Source: Pseudomonadota bacterium (GTDB taxonomy: Bacteria; Pseudomonadota; Alphaproteobacteria; Sphingomonadales; Sphingomonadaceae). From it: 64,000 nt of DNA. Below, one piece after another: positions 17,180 through 26,044 of this stretch; position 1 is the first letter of the stretch, and each line of letters starts with the position of its first letter. The position numbers and the translations under genes are program-made. The notes under the pieces were generated by a model that was given only the letters and a program-made list of their open reading frames with translations, searched no databases and was not told where the DNA came from. The DNA lies in the NCBI GenBank assembly GCA_020160755.1, contig JAIUPN010000004.1, positions 62,001-126,000 of the forward strand. Reading direction: 5' to 3'.

Positions 17180-18343
17180 TCAAACCTCGCGCCCGAGCCA
17201 GCGTTTCAGCACCTCGGCCGTGTCCTGCCCGACGGCGAGCGGGGCTGGGCGGCGCACGCTGCCCGGCGTTGCCGACAGCTTTGGAAAGACGCCCTGCATC
17301 CTGACTTCGCCCAGTTCCTCGTCGGGAACGGTGACCAGCGCCTCGCGCGCGGCGAAATGCGGGTCGGCAAGCATGTCCTCTGCGTCGAAGATGCGGCCCG
17401 CAGGAACGCCGGCGTCGACCATCTTCGCTTCAAGTTCTTCGATCGTCATGGTGGCGGTCCATTCGCCGATCAGCGCGTCCAGTTCCTCCTGCCGCACCCC
17501 GCGCGCGCGGTGCGTCGCATAGCGCTCGTCGCTGGCGAGTTCGGGCCGCCCCATCGCGGCGGCGAGGCGTGCGAAGACGCCGTCCTGATTGGCGCCGATC
17601 AGATATTCGCCGTCCTTGCACGGATAGACGTTCGACGGCGCGATGGCGGGCAGCGTCGATCCGGTGCGGCGGCGCTTGGTGCCGCTTGCCGAATAGTCGG
17701 ACACCGTCGATTCCATGATCTGCAGCACCGCCTCATAGAGTGCGGAATCGACGATCTGGCCTTCGCCGGTCTTGCTGCGATGATGGAGCGCCGCGAGCGC
17801 ACCCATGCAGCCGTAGGTGGCGGCGAGCGTGTCGCCGATCGACACACCCATGCGGGCAGGCGGCAGGTCGGGATAGCCGACGATGCCGCGCCAGCCGCCC
17901 ATCGCTTCGCCGATGCCGCCGAAACCCGCACGCGCCGAATAGGGGCCGGTCTGGCCGTATCCCGACACGCGCACGACGATGAGGCCCGGATTGGTCTTGC
18001 GGAGTTCGGTGGGGTCGAGATTCCATTTTTCGAGCGTGCCGGGGCGGAAATTCTCGATGAGGATATCGGCCTTCGCGATCAGCTCGCGTGCGAGCGCCTG
18101 ACCCTCTTCCGAACGCAGATCGACCGCGACCGAATATTTGTTGCGTGCTATCACCCGCCACCAGCTCGGCTTGTCGCCCTGGCCCCAGTTGCGCATCTGG
18201 TCCCCGGTCACCGGGGGTTCGAGCTTGACGATCTCGGCGCCCATGTCGCCGAGGAGCTGACCGCAGAAGGGACCTGCGATCAGCTGCCCCATCTCGACGA
18301 CCCTGATACCTTCCAGCGCGCCCCCGCTGCCCGTCTCGCTCAT
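17180..18343 (-). CDS. CaiB/BaiF family (class III) CoA transferase
   Basis: 387 residues from the ATG at 18343, preceded by AAAGGA. Typical segments are LEGIRVVEMGQLIAGPF, LGDMGAEIVKLEPP, IENFRPGTLEKW, and SGYGQTGPY. The catalytic Asp is in VSIGDTLAATYG (Asp171). Class III enzymes move CoA between carboxylic acids and are common in carnitine, bile acid and terpenoid catabolism. Coupled to a GST and next to HMG-CoA lyase and acyl-CoA dehydrogenases, it probably activates an acid intermediate. Confidence 0.93.
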   Translation of the reverse strand: MSETGSGGALEGIRVVEMGQLIAGPFCGQLLGDMGAEIVKLEPPVTGDQMRNWGQGDKPSWWRVIARNKYSVAVDLRSEEGQALARELIAKADILIENFRPGTLEKWNLDPTELRKTNPGLIVVRVSGYGQTGPYSARAGFGGIGEAMGGWRGIVGYPDLPPARMGVSIGDTLAATYGCMGALAALHHRSKTGEGQIVDSALYEAVLQIMESTVSDYSASGTKRRRTGSTLPAIAPSNVYPCKDGEYLIGANQDGVFARLAAAMGRPELASDERYATHRARGVRQEELDALIGEWTATMTIEELEAKMVDAGVPAGRIFDAEDMLADPHFAAREALVTVPDEELGEVRMQGVFPKLSATPGSVRRPAPLAVGQDTAEVLKRWLGREV

Positions 18344-18400
18344 ATCATTCCTTTCGCGGCCGACTCTGATAGAACGGCCTGCCTCACCCATGGTCATGTT

Positions 18401-18408
18401 ATACTTAG
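18401..18408. promoter_or_regulatory. ATACTTAG element in CoA transferase/HMG-CoA lyase promoter
   Basis: The octamer ATACTTAG sits midway between the divergent CoA transferase and lyase genes, in an AT-rich stretch (TTATACTTAGAATGCTATGTAA). It equals the octamer inside the palindrome at 11185-11200. The surrounding dyad is weak here. Confidence 0.35.
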
Positions 18409-18461
18409 AATGCTATGTAATTTTCAACCTGCTAAATGACTCAGGACAATCAGGACGCAAG

Positions 18462-19361
18462 ATGTTGAAAAATCATATGGTGGAACTGGTCGAGGTCGGC
18501 CCGCGCGACGGGCTCCAGAATGAATCGGCGATCGTCTCGACCGCCGACAAGCTCCGGCTCATCCGCCGCGCGATTGACTATGGTGTCCGGCGTATCGAGG
18601 TGACGAGCTTCGTCAATCCCAAGAAGGTGCCGCAGCTTGCCGATGCGGAGGAACTGGCGGCGATGTTGCCCGAGCGGGACGACATGACCTATGTCGGACT
18701 CGTCCTCAATCGCCGCGGCGCCGAGCGCGCGCTGGCGACCGGCCGGATCGATGAACTCGGCGCGGTGTGTGTGACGAGCGATAGTTTCGGCATCCGCAAC
18801 CAGGGGCAGAGCTCCGATGAATCGCTCGTCGCCGCGATGGAGATCGTTGCGCTGGCAAAGGAAGCAGGGCGCAGCGGGCAGATCACGATCGCCACCGCCT
18901 TCGGCTGTCCGTTCGAGGGCAGGATCGCGATCGACCGCGTCGTCGAGATGGCGAAGCGCGCGGCCGATGCTGGCCCGCGTGAAATTGCGCTCGCCGACAC
19001 GATCGGCGTCGGCGTGCCCGCACAGGTGTCCGAAATGGTCGGGCGCGTGCGCGAGGCGATCGGCGACCTGTCGGTGCGCGTCCACTTCCACAACACGCGC
19101 GGTACCGGCATCGCGAACGTCTGGGCTGCGGTGATCGCGGGCGCGACGACGGTCGATGCGTCGCTTGGCGGGCTCGGCGGTTGTCCCTTTGCACCGGGCG
19201 CGGCGGGCAATGTCGCGACCGAGGATGTGATCTATATGCTCGAACAGAGCGGCGTCGAAACCGGTATCGCGCTGCCGAAGGTCGTCGAGGCGGCGGGATG
19301 GTTGACGGACGTGATGGGGCGCCCCTTGCCCGCGATGGTCAGCAAGGCGCCCGCTTTCTAG
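18462..19361 (+). CDS. mvaB: Hydroxymethylglutaryl-CoA lyase
   Basis: 299 residues of the HMGL-like TIM-barrel family. VEVGPRDGLQNE is the metal-binding start, EVTSFVNPKKVPQLAD is typical, VHFHNTRG gives the His-x-His/Asn ligands, and GGLGGCPFAPGAAGN holds the active-site Cys241. The enzyme splits HMG-CoA to acetoacetate and acetyl-CoA, the last step of leucine or isoprenoid-type catabolism. AGGA precedes the ATG at 18462; an in-frame ATG at 18477 is possible. Its TAG stop overlaps the TAG of the opposing DMT gene. Confidence 0.92.
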   Translation: MLKNHMVELVEVGPRDGLQNESAIVSTADKLRLIRRAIDYGVRRIEVTSFVNPKKVPQLADAEELAAMLPERDDMTYVGLVLNRRGAERALATGRIDELGAVCVTSDSFGIRNQGQSSDESLVAAMEIVALAKEAGRSGQITIATAFGCPFEGRIAIDRVVEMAKRAADAGPREIALADTIGVGVPAQVSEMVGRVREAIGDLSVRVHFHNTRGTGIANVWAAVIAGATTVDASLGGLGGCPFAPGAAGNVATEDVIYMLEQSGVETGIALPKVVEAAGWLTDVMGRPLPAMVSKAPAF

Positions 19362-20269
19362 AAGGTTGCGAGCAGCGCCATCACGACGCCGCCGACCACA
19401 AGCAGCAGCCCGGCAATCTCGTGCCAGCGAACCGGCTCGCGCAAGTAGAAATGTGCGAAACCGATCGTGAAGGCGACCTCGACCTGACCGACGATCCGCA
19501 CCAGCGCAGCGGGCGCCGCCGCGAAACCGATATACCAGCACGCCGAACCGAGCGCCGACAGCAGCCCGACCTGGCTCGACGTCCGCCATTGCCGGAAGAC
19601 GGCACGCAGCGTGTCGCGGTCGCGCAGCGTGACCCAGAGCATATGAAGCCCGGTCTGGATCGCCATCACGATGACGAGGGTCACGAGCGCCGAACCGATC
19701 AGGTCGACGCCTTCGAGTTCGGCGGTCGCGAGCTTCACCGCGATCGCGGCGAGCGCGAACATCGACCCCGCGCCGAGCCCGCACAGTGCAGCGGGCTGGC
19801 CGAGCGCTCGCACAATCTCGCGCGCCGAGACTCCGCGTCCCGCGAGCGCAAGCACCAGCACGCCCGCTACCCCCGCGACGATCCCGATCCACGCGAGCAA
19901 GGGTAGCCGCTCGCCGAGGAACAGTGCGGTGACGAGCGCCGCCTGCACCGCTTCGGTCTTGGAAAAGGCGGTGCCGACGACAAAGCCGCGATGCCCGAAT
20001 GCCATGATCAGCAGGATTGTCCCCGCCATTTGCGTGATTGCGCCGGCGACCGCGAAACCGGCGAAAGCTCCGCCGAACGCCGGGACCGCATCGTGCCGGA
20101 TCGTCAGCCAGGTCGCGGCGAAAGCCAGCGCGTAGGGCAGGCCGTAGAGGTAACGCACGAGCCCCGCGCCGCTGACGCTCAGCTCGGCGCGAAGGCGATG
20201 CTGGAGGGCGGTGCGCCAAGCCTGGAACAATCCGCCGAACAGCGAAGCGGGAAGCCAGATCGGGTTCAT
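19358..20269 (-). CDS. EamA/DMT family permease
   Basis: 303 residues from the ATG at 20269; a longer frame from 20329 is unlikely. Ten hydrophobic helices in two EamA repeats are visible, the first ending with FLGERLPLLAWIGIVAGVAGVLVLAL and the second with FAHFYLREPVRWHEIAGLLLVVGGVVMALL. The family exports or imports small metabolites; the substrate is unknown. It shares four bases (CTAG) with the end of the HMG-CoA lyase gene. Confidence 0.88.
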   Translation of the reverse strand: MNPIWLPASLFGGLFQAWRTALQHRLRAELSVSGAGLVRYLYGLPYALAFAATWLTIRHDAVPAFGGAFAGFAVAGAITQMAGTILLIMAFGHRGFVVGTAFSKTEAVQAALVTALFLGERLPLLAWIGIVAGVAGVLVLALAGRGVSAREIVRALGQPAALCGLGAGSMFALAAIAVKLATAELEGVDLIGSALVTLVIVMAIQTGLHMLWVTLRDRDTLRAVFRQWRTSSQVGLLSALGSACWYIGFAAAPAALVRIVGQVEVAFTIGFAHFYLREPVRWHEIAGLLLVVGGVVMALLATF

Positions 20270-20341
20270 CCCGTCCGCCCTTTTCGCGCCCTTTTCCCGA
20301 CTCGCCCTGCATTGTGCATGCCGCCCCATGCAATAGTTTTA

Positions 20342-20352
20342 ATACTAAGTAT
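20342..20352. promoter_or_regulatory. Palindrome ATACT-a-AGTAT
   Basis: A perfect 11-base dyad in the promoter region shared by the DMT gene and the acyl-CoA dehydrogenase gene. It contains CTAAGTAT, the reverse complement of the ATACTTAG at 11187 and 18401. Confidence 0.45.
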
Positions 20353-20442
20353 ATGGTGCTGCGCCAGCGACCGCTCCAACCTGCTACGCCAATCAGCTAG
20401 ACCCATGGCGCCGCGCGTTGCAGGAAAGGGGCGGGAGAGCAA

Positions 20443-20490
20443 ATGACGCACGACACTGTAAAAGAGCGCCTCGCCGGACTGGCGATCTGA
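20443..20490 (+). CDS. Possible 15-codon leader peptide before the acyl-CoA dehydrogenase
   Basis: The reading is MTHDTVKERLAGLAI and stop. A good ribosome site (GGGAGAG) lies seven bases before its ATG. Its TGA is followed by G and then the ATG of the acyl-CoA dehydrogenase, which has no ribosome site of its own. It may be a coupling or attenuating leader, or the remnant of a longer gene. It is too short to prove as a gene. Confidence 0.45.
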   Translation: MTHDTVKERLAGLAI

Positions 20491-20491
20491 G

Positions 20492-21514
20492 ATGGCCGAA
20501 CTCGATCTGCCGCTTCGGGACGAGCAACAGATGCTGCGCGACAGCGTCCAGCGTTTTCTGGCGGACAATGCGCGTCCGGGCTGGCGCGACCTTTCGGACA
20601 CGCTCGGCCTTGCCGGGATAGCGCTTCCCGAACGCGTGGGCGGTTTCGGCGGCGGGATGATCGATATCGCCATCGTAATGGCCGAACTCGGCCCCGCACT
20701 CGCCGGCGCCGACTGGCTTTCGCACGCTGCGGCGACGATGCTGCTGGCGCGTACGGCGCCTGACCATCCGGCGCTCGCCGATCTGGCCGCGGGCCGCCAT
20801 CGCATTGCCATCATTTGTACCGCCTCGGCCGCGGCGATGCCCGACGTCGAAGGCACATCGGTCCGCGGTATCGCGGCGCTGGTGGCGGGGGCGGCGGAGG
20901 CCGATCTGTTGCTGCTTGCGAGCGACGACGCCTTGCTGCTCGTCGCCGCCGACGGCGCGAGGGTCGAACAGCGCCATCGTATCATGCACGACGGCAGCGT
21001 GTCGGCCGACCTCGCCTTCACCTTGAAACCCGACGATGCGACGATGCTTGCGAGCGGCGGTGAAGCGCGTGCATGGGCTGACCATGCCAACGACCTCATC
21101 CTCTCTGGGCGCTGTGCCGAGGCAGTAGGACTGATGCAACAGATGATCGCCGACAGCGTCGACTATCTTGGCCAGCGCAAGCAGTTCGGCACAACAATTG
21201 GCCGGTTCCAGTCGCTGCGCCATCGCGCGGCCGACATGCAGCTTGCGCTGATGAAGGCGGCTGCGCTCACCGAAGCCGCCATCCTCGCGGTCGATCAGGA
21301 CCGCACCGACCGCGCGCAAGCGGTCAGCGCCGCCTGTGTCGAAGTCGGCGATGCGGTACGCGTCGTCGGCGAAAGCGCGGTGCAGATTCACGGCGCGATG
21401 GGACTGACCGAAGAACTCAGCCTCGGCGGGCATTTCAAGCGTGCGCTCGCGATTGCTGCCGCGTTCGGCCCGCGCGCCGGCCATCTTGCGCGCTTTGCCG
21501 AAGCGGCCGGCTAG
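20492..21514 (+). CDS. Acyl-CoA dehydrogenase, short form
   Basis: 340 residues, shorter than the usual 380-400. The N-terminal helix LRDEQQMLRDSVQRFL and C-terminal part are clear (DYLGQRKQFGTTIGRFQSLRHR, then QIHGAMGLTEE). The middle FAD-binding strand motifs (GxSEPxxGSD, WTTH) are not recognisable. This pattern resembles the non-catalytic or partner subunit of heteromeric acyl-CoA dehydrogenases. It converges on a full acyl-CoA dehydrogenase gene with shared stop bases. Translation probably depends on the small upstream frame. Confidence 0.85.
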   Translation: MAELDLPLRDEQQMLRDSVQRFLADNARPGWRDLSDTLGLAGIALPERVGGFGGGMIDIAIVMAELGPALAGADWLSHAAATMLLARTAPDHPALADLAAGRHRIAIICTASAAAMPDVEGTSVRGIAALVAGAAEADLLLLASDDALLLVAADGARVEQRHRIMHDGSVSADLAFTLKPDDATMLASGGEARAWADHANDLILSGRCAEAVGLMQQMIADSVDYLGQRKQFGTTIGRFQSLRHRAADMQLALMKAAALTEAAILAVDQDRTDRAQAVSAACVEVGDAVRVVGESAVQIHGAMGLTEELSLGGHFKRALAIAAAFGPRAGHLARFAEAAG

Positions 21515-22641
21515 CCCAGCATCGTCCGCGCGATCAGGTCGCGCTGGATCTCGTTCGATCCCGCGTAGATCGTCGCGGCACGGTCGTTCAGATAGCGCGG
21601 CACGGCGACCGCGAGGTCCGCGGGAGTCTGTCCGTCGGCGTCGGCCCATGCGGCATGGCCTATGATGTCGCACGCCAGCGTATCGATCCGCTGCGCGGTT
21701 TCGGTCCCCAATATCTTGAGCGCCGAGGCAAAGAGCGCCGGGCTGCCGCCAACGCCGCGCATGGCCTTGAGTTCGAGCGCCTGCAGCGCCTGCAGCGTCA
21801 CCGCCTCGCGGTCGAGCCGCGAGCGCAGCACCGGATCAAGATTGCCCCGCGCGCGCAGTCCTTCGAGCCGCCCGATCAGCCCCGGCGCATATTTGCCGCC
21901 GCGCTCGAAGGTCAGCAGGTGCTTGGCAACCGACCAGCCCTCATTTTCGCCGCCGAGCCGGTTCGCCTGCGGGACGCGGACATCGTCGAAGAACACCTGA
22001 TTGAATTCATGGTCGCCGGCGAGCGTCCGGATCGGCTCGACCGTGAGTCCCGGCGTCGCCATGTCGAGCAGCAGAAAACTGATACCCGCCTGCGGCTTGC
22101 CCTCGTTCGAGGTACGCACGAGCGCGAACATGCGGTTGGCGAAATGCGCGTGGGTGGTCCAGATCTTCGAACCGTTGAGGATATAGTCGCTGCCGTCGGG
22201 CACCGCGCGCAGTTGCAGCGCAGCAAGGTCCGATCCCGCGCCGGGTTCCGAAAAGCCCTGACACCAATAATCTTCGCCTGACAGGATGCGCGGCAGATAA
22301 TGCGCGCGCTGCTCGGGGCTGCCATAATGCATGATCACCGGAGCAACCATCTTCAGCCCCATCGGCGCGAGGCTCGGTGCACCAGCGCGCGCGCATTCGG
22401 CGGCGAAGATGTAACGCTCGATCTCGCTCCAGCCGGGGCCGCCATGTTCGGCGGGCCAGTCGGGTGCGGCCCAGCCTTTTTCATGGAGGATGCGCTGCCA
22501 GGGCAGTGACACGTCGGGGTCGATAAAGACGCTCGTCGCGCGCGCAGCGCTCCGGCGGATGTCGTCGGGCAAATACGTGGCGAGGAAGGCGCGAACCTCT
22601 TCGCGAAAGGCCACAAGGGCGGGGTCGTTCAGCATGTCCAT
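21511..22641 (-). CDS. Acyl-CoA dehydrogenase
   Basis: 376 residues from the ATG at 22641 (a second ATG lies at 22635). All family blocks are present: GWAAPDWPAEHGGPGWS, QGFSEPGAGSDLA, NGSKIWTTHAHFA, LTFERGG, and YAGSNEIQRDLIARTMLG. The C-terminal YAGS has Ala where MCAD has its catalytic Glu, so the base is probably elsewhere, as in long-chain or branched-chain types. It dehydrogenates an acyl-CoA with FAD. The LuxR-type regulator gene lies 49 bases upstream on the same strand. Confidence 0.93.
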   Translation of the reverse strand: MDMLNDPALVAFREEVRAFLATYLPDDIRRSAARATSVFIDPDVSLPWQRILHEKGWAAPDWPAEHGGPGWSEIERYIFAAECARAGAPSLAPMGLKMVAPVIMHYGSPEQRAHYLPRILSGEDYWCQGFSEPGAGSDLAALQLRAVPDGSDYILNGSKIWTTHAHFANRMFALVRTSNEGKPQAGISFLLLDMATPGLTVEPIRTLAGDHEFNQVFFDDVRVPQANRLGGENEGWSVAKHLLTFERGGKYAPGLIGRLEGLRARGNLDPVLRSRLDREAVTLQALQALELKAMRGVGGSPALFASALKILGTETAQRIDTLACDIIGHAAWADADGQTPADLAVAVPRYLNDRAATIYAGSNEIQRDLIARTMLG

Positions 22642-22690
22642 GCACCCGACTTGTAAATCGCGTCGGAGCGGGGCCAAGCTGGCACCTGCA

Positions 22691-23437
22691 TCAGGCCGCG
22701 CGCGCGCCGACGAAGCCGAGCCCCGCTGCGATCTGGATCGATTGCGCGCGTCCCGTCGCGCCGAGCTTCGTCGACGCGTTGCGCAAGTGGAAGCGCACCG
22801 TCGATACCGACAGCGACAAGATGATCCCGATCTCGCCGTCGGTCTTGCCCGCCGCGGCCCAGCGCAGGCATTGCACCTCGCGGCGGGTCAGCGTCTGCGG
22901 CACGGTCGCATTGCGCGGACGCCCGCGGGCCTCATTGTGCGTCGCGATCAGCTTGACCGCGAGGTTGTGCAGATGGCCGGCGTGCTCCGCATAAATCGCT
23001 TCGACCCCGACCGGTTCGCGCGAACACCAGAAGACCGCGCCGACCAGCCCGCGTGGCAGGTGCACCGGCGCGATGATCGCCTCACCGAAATTGGGGGTGT
23101 TTCGCGCCTGCGAGCAGTCCACTTCGTCCAGCAGGTGCGTCGGGCGCCAGGTTCCGAGCCGTCCGTCGCTGTAATAGAAGGGTTCGGCGACGAGCCGCGC
23201 CGCGGTCAGGAAGGCGAGTTGCAGCGCCAGCTTGCGGTCGCGCCAATAGGCATAGCTGGGGTCGACCCAGTGAAAGCTGGTTTCGGCGTAGGGGCGTCCC
23301 GCCTCGTCGCTCATCGGTTCGGGGTCGCCAAGGTCGGCCTGCGCCGCGAGATAGGGCAGGCCGATCTTGTCGCCCACCGTCTGCACGGCGGCAATCAGCG
23401 CCGGCATTTCGGCCCAGGATTCGCGCTGATGATCCAT
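22691..23437 (-). CDS. LuxR-family transcriptional regulator with N-terminal sensing domain
   Basis: 248 residues. The C-terminal ~60 residues (TLTRREVQCLRWAAAGKTDG, then SVSTVRFHLRNASTKLGA) form a LuxR/FixJ helix-turn-helix. The first ~170 residues resemble an autoinducer-binding alpha-beta domain, with FHWVDPSYAYW and a DP/W-rich core. No luxI-like synthase is in the window, so it may be a LuxR solo responding to a small molecule. A perfect 16-base palindrome lies 23 bases before its start. It probably controls the adjacent acyl-CoA dehydrogenase and TonB receptor genes. Confidence 0.85.
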   Translation of the reverse strand: MDHQRESWAEMPALIAAVQTVGDKIGLPYLAAQADLGDPEPMSDEAGRPYAETSFHWVDPSYAYWRDRKLALQLAFLTAARLVAEPFYYSDGRLGTWRPTHLLDEVDCSQARNTPNFGEAIIAPVHLPRGLVGAVFWCSREPVGVEAIYAEHAGHLHNLAVKLIATHNEARGRPRNATVPQTLTRREVQCLRWAAAGKTDGEIGIILSLSVSTVRFHLRNASTKLGATGRAQSIQIAAGLGFVGARAA

Positions 23438-23460
23438 CGCCCGCTTTTCCCTCTACTATC

Positions 23461-23476
23461 CTGACACAGGTGTCAG
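23461..23476. promoter_or_regulatory. Lux-box-like palindrome CTGACAC-AG-GTGTCAG
   Basis: Perfect seven-base arms around AG, in the divergent promoter between the LuxR-type regulator and the TonB receptor gene. The CT...AG-ended dyad fits a LuxR-family dimer site. It probably serves autoregulation and activation of the receptor gene. Confidence 0.6.
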
Positions 23477-23579
23477 CTTGTTCGCCCGCCCGATATTCTG
23501 TGTTCTGGCACGGTCCAGCTTCGCGCGACGCTCGCACAAAGACGAGCCCGGCGACAAGCTGTTTGAGGGAGGATGAGTG

Positions 23580-26030
23580 ATGAAGGCAATGCGTATTTTC
23601 CTGGGTGCGGGTTCCGCGATCGGTCTGGTTATCGCCGCACCGGCTTTCGCAGCCGAGGAAACGGCCGCCGACACGGTTGCGGTCGAAGGCGACATCATCG
23701 TCACCGCGCAGCGCCGCGCCGAATCGATGAACGATGTCGGCATGGCGATCCAGGCGGTCGACGGCGCGACGCTCGAAAGCCTGCGCGTCACCGACATGCG
23801 CGACCTGACGACGGTGGCACCGAGCTTCACCGTCTCGCAAAGCTATCAGGGTGTGCCGACCTATACGCTGCGCGGCATCGGCTTCAACACGATCAATCTC
23901 TCCTCGACCTCGACCGTCGGCACTTACGTCGACGAGGTCGCCTATGCCTATCCGATCATGAACACCGGCCCGGTGATGGATCTGGAGCGCGTCGAAGTGC
24001 TGAAGGGGCCGCAAGGTACGCTCTATGGCCGCAACACGACCGCGGGCCTGATCAATTTCATCACCGCCAAGCCCACCGACAGCTTTGATGCCAGTATCAA
24101 GGCCGACCTCGGCAATTATCAGACCTGGAACATCGGCGGCCATATCTCGGGGCCGCTGGGCGAGGGCATTGCGGCGCGGATCGCCTTCCGCAGCGAGAAT
24201 AGCGGCAAGGGCTGGCAGGTCAGCAACACGCGCGACGAACGGCTGGGTGAGGTCGAGAAACTGGGTGTCCGTGGCTCGCTCGCGATCGACCCCGCGCCCG
24301 GCACACATTTCGACCTGTCCGTCACCTGGTGGCGCAACAAGTCGGACACCGTCGCGGGGCAGGGGATCGGCTTTACCCCGGCGACCAATCCGGTCAGCGG
24401 CACCAGCAATTCGCGCTTCTTCAACGCGCCGGGGCTCGCGACCTATCTGGCGAACAATTTTCCGACGAAGGCGAACCAGGCCGACTGGGCGCCGGAGGCA
24501 AACCGTTCGGCGGATATCGGCACCGGCCTTGGCCTCGACGGCCCGCTCGCCGAAGACAATCGCTTCTGGGGGCTGAAGCTGCGCTGGGATCAGGATCTGG
24601 GCGACACGATGAAGCTCGTTTCGCTCACCAGCTATAATGACTTCAAACGCAACGCGCTGTCCGACTGGAGCGGTGCGCCGTTCGAGATTCTGCTCCAGAA
24701 CACTGTCGGGCGGATCAAGAGCTTTGCGCAGGAACTGCATGTCGAGGGCGAAGCGGGCGCGGTGAACTGGCTCGTCGGCGGCTATTATGCGAACGACCGC
24801 ATCATCGATTCCAACCGCACCCTGCTCGGACAGAATGCCAATGTCGGGTTGATCCGGGCGGCGGGTGCACCGCTGCTCGCGAGCCCGATCTTCAACTCGG
24901 GCGGCTACACGCCGCTCCAGCTTTCGCAGGCCTTCCGTACCTACGAAGATTTCGGACGCATCCGCACCAGCACATGGAGCCTCTTCGGCAACGCTGACGC
25001 CGAGCTGACCGAACAGCTCAAGCTGACCGTCGGGGTGCGCTATACCGAGGACAAACAGCGCTACAATGGCTGTTCGCGCGACTTCAACGGCAACATGCTG
25101 CCGAACGTCAACGTCGTGAACCGTGCGCTCTATCTGCAAACCTACGGCGTGCTCGCGCCGCAGATCTCGCAGGGCCAGTGCAACACCTTCGACCCCGCGA
25201 CCGGCCGGTTCGGCGAGGTCCAGTCGCTGCTCAAGGAAAACAACGTCGCCTGGCGCGTCGCGCTCGACTGGTCGCCGAACGACGACACCCTGCTCTACGC
25301 GTCGGTGTCGCGCGGCTATAAATCGGGAACGACGCCGATCAACGCTGCGAACCTTGCGCGCCAGAATGCGCCGGTGAAGCAGGAGAAGCTGACTGCCTAT
25401 GAAGTCGGCGTGAAGGCGACGCTCGCCGACCGTGCCGTGCAGGCCAATCTGTCGGCCTTCTACTATGATTATGCCGACAAGCAGATCAGCACCTATTTCG
25501 CCGATCCGATCTACACCGCATTGTCGCGGCTCGATAATGTGCCCGATAGCGAGGCTTACGGCGTCGAGGGCGAGTTGACCATCCGGCCGGCGACCGGCCT
25601 GACGATTGCTGCCAACGCGCTGTATCTGAAAACGCGGATCAACGATTACAACGGCACCAACGCGGCTGGCCAGCCACAGAATTTCGACGGCGCCGAGTTT
25701 ATCTACAGCCCGAAATTCCAGGGCAGCGTGACGATCGCCTATGACACGCCGGTGAGCGACACCGTCAACCTGACGGGCGCTGTCAGCGCGCGTTATCAGA
25801 GCAAGTCGAACACGATCTTCGAAGACCTCGATCTCTACAAGGTCGATGCCTATGGCACCGTCAACGCGAGCCTTGGCCTCAAGGACGAGAGCGGCTGGTC
25901 GGTCTCGCTGTGGGCGAAGAATCTGTTCGACAAATATTATTGGTCTGCGGTCGCGAGCAATGCCAACGTCGTGGTGCGCTTCGCGAACCAGCCGCGAACA
26001 TATGGGCTGACCGTGGGTTACGACTTCTAA
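23580..26030 (+). CDS. TonB-dependent outer-membrane receptor
   Basis: 816 residues from the ATG at 23580, with GAGGGAGGA before it. A signal peptide ends near PAFAAEE (about residue 24). The TonB-box region GDIIVTAQRRAESMNDVGMA, the plug LRGIGFNTINLSS and LKGPQGTLYGRNTTAGLINFI, and a barrel ending YGLTVGYDF are all visible. It belongs to the same broad sphingomonad group as the other receptors. It shares its promoter region with the LuxR-type regulator and is followed after 14 bases by the MpaB-like gene, which suggests linked uptake and oxidation. Confidence 0.95.
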   Translation: MKAMRIFLGAGSAIGLVIAAPAFAAEETAADTVAVEGDIIVTAQRRAESMNDVGMAIQAVDGATLESLRVTDMRDLTTVAPSFTVSQSYQGVPTYTLRGIGFNTINLSSTSTVGTYVDEVAYAYPIMNTGPVMDLERVEVLKGPQGTLYGRNTTAGLINFITAKPTDSFDASIKADLGNYQTWNIGGHISGPLGEGIAARIAFRSENSGKGWQVSNTRDERLGEVEKLGVRGSLAIDPAPGTHFDLSVTWWRNKSDTVAGQGIGFTPATNPVSGTSNSRFFNAPGLATYLANNFPTKANQADWAPEANRSADIGTGLGLDGPLAEDNRFWGLKLRWDQDLGDTMKLVSLTSYNDFKRNALSDWSGAPFEILLQNTVGRIKSFAQELHVEGEAGAVNWLVGGYYANDRIIDSNRTLLGQNANVGLIRAAGAPLLASPIFNSGGYTPLQLSQAFRTYEDFGRIRTSTWSLFGNADAELTEQLKLTVGVRYTEDKQRYNGCSRDFNGNMLPNVNVVNRALYLQTYGVLAPQISQGQCNTFDPATGRFGEVQSLLKENNVAWRVALDWSPNDDTLLYASVSRGYKSGTTPINAANLARQNAPVKQEKLTAYEVGVKATLADRAVQANLSAFYYDYADKQISTYFADPIYTALSRLDNVPDSEAYGVEGELTIRPATGLTIAANALYLKTRINDYNGTNAAGQPQNFDGAEFIYSPKFQGSVTIAYDTPVSDTVNLTGAVSARYQSKSNTIFEDLDLYKVDAYGTVNASLGLKDESGWSVSLWAKNLFDKYYWSAVASNANVVVRFANQPRTYGLTVGYDF

Positions 26031-26044
26031 GGGAGCAGGGCTGA

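Noticed and set aside
23082..25139. 685-codon minus-strand open frame opposite a TonB receptor
   Set aside because: No recognisable domain, and it runs through both the LuxR-type gene and the receptor gene.
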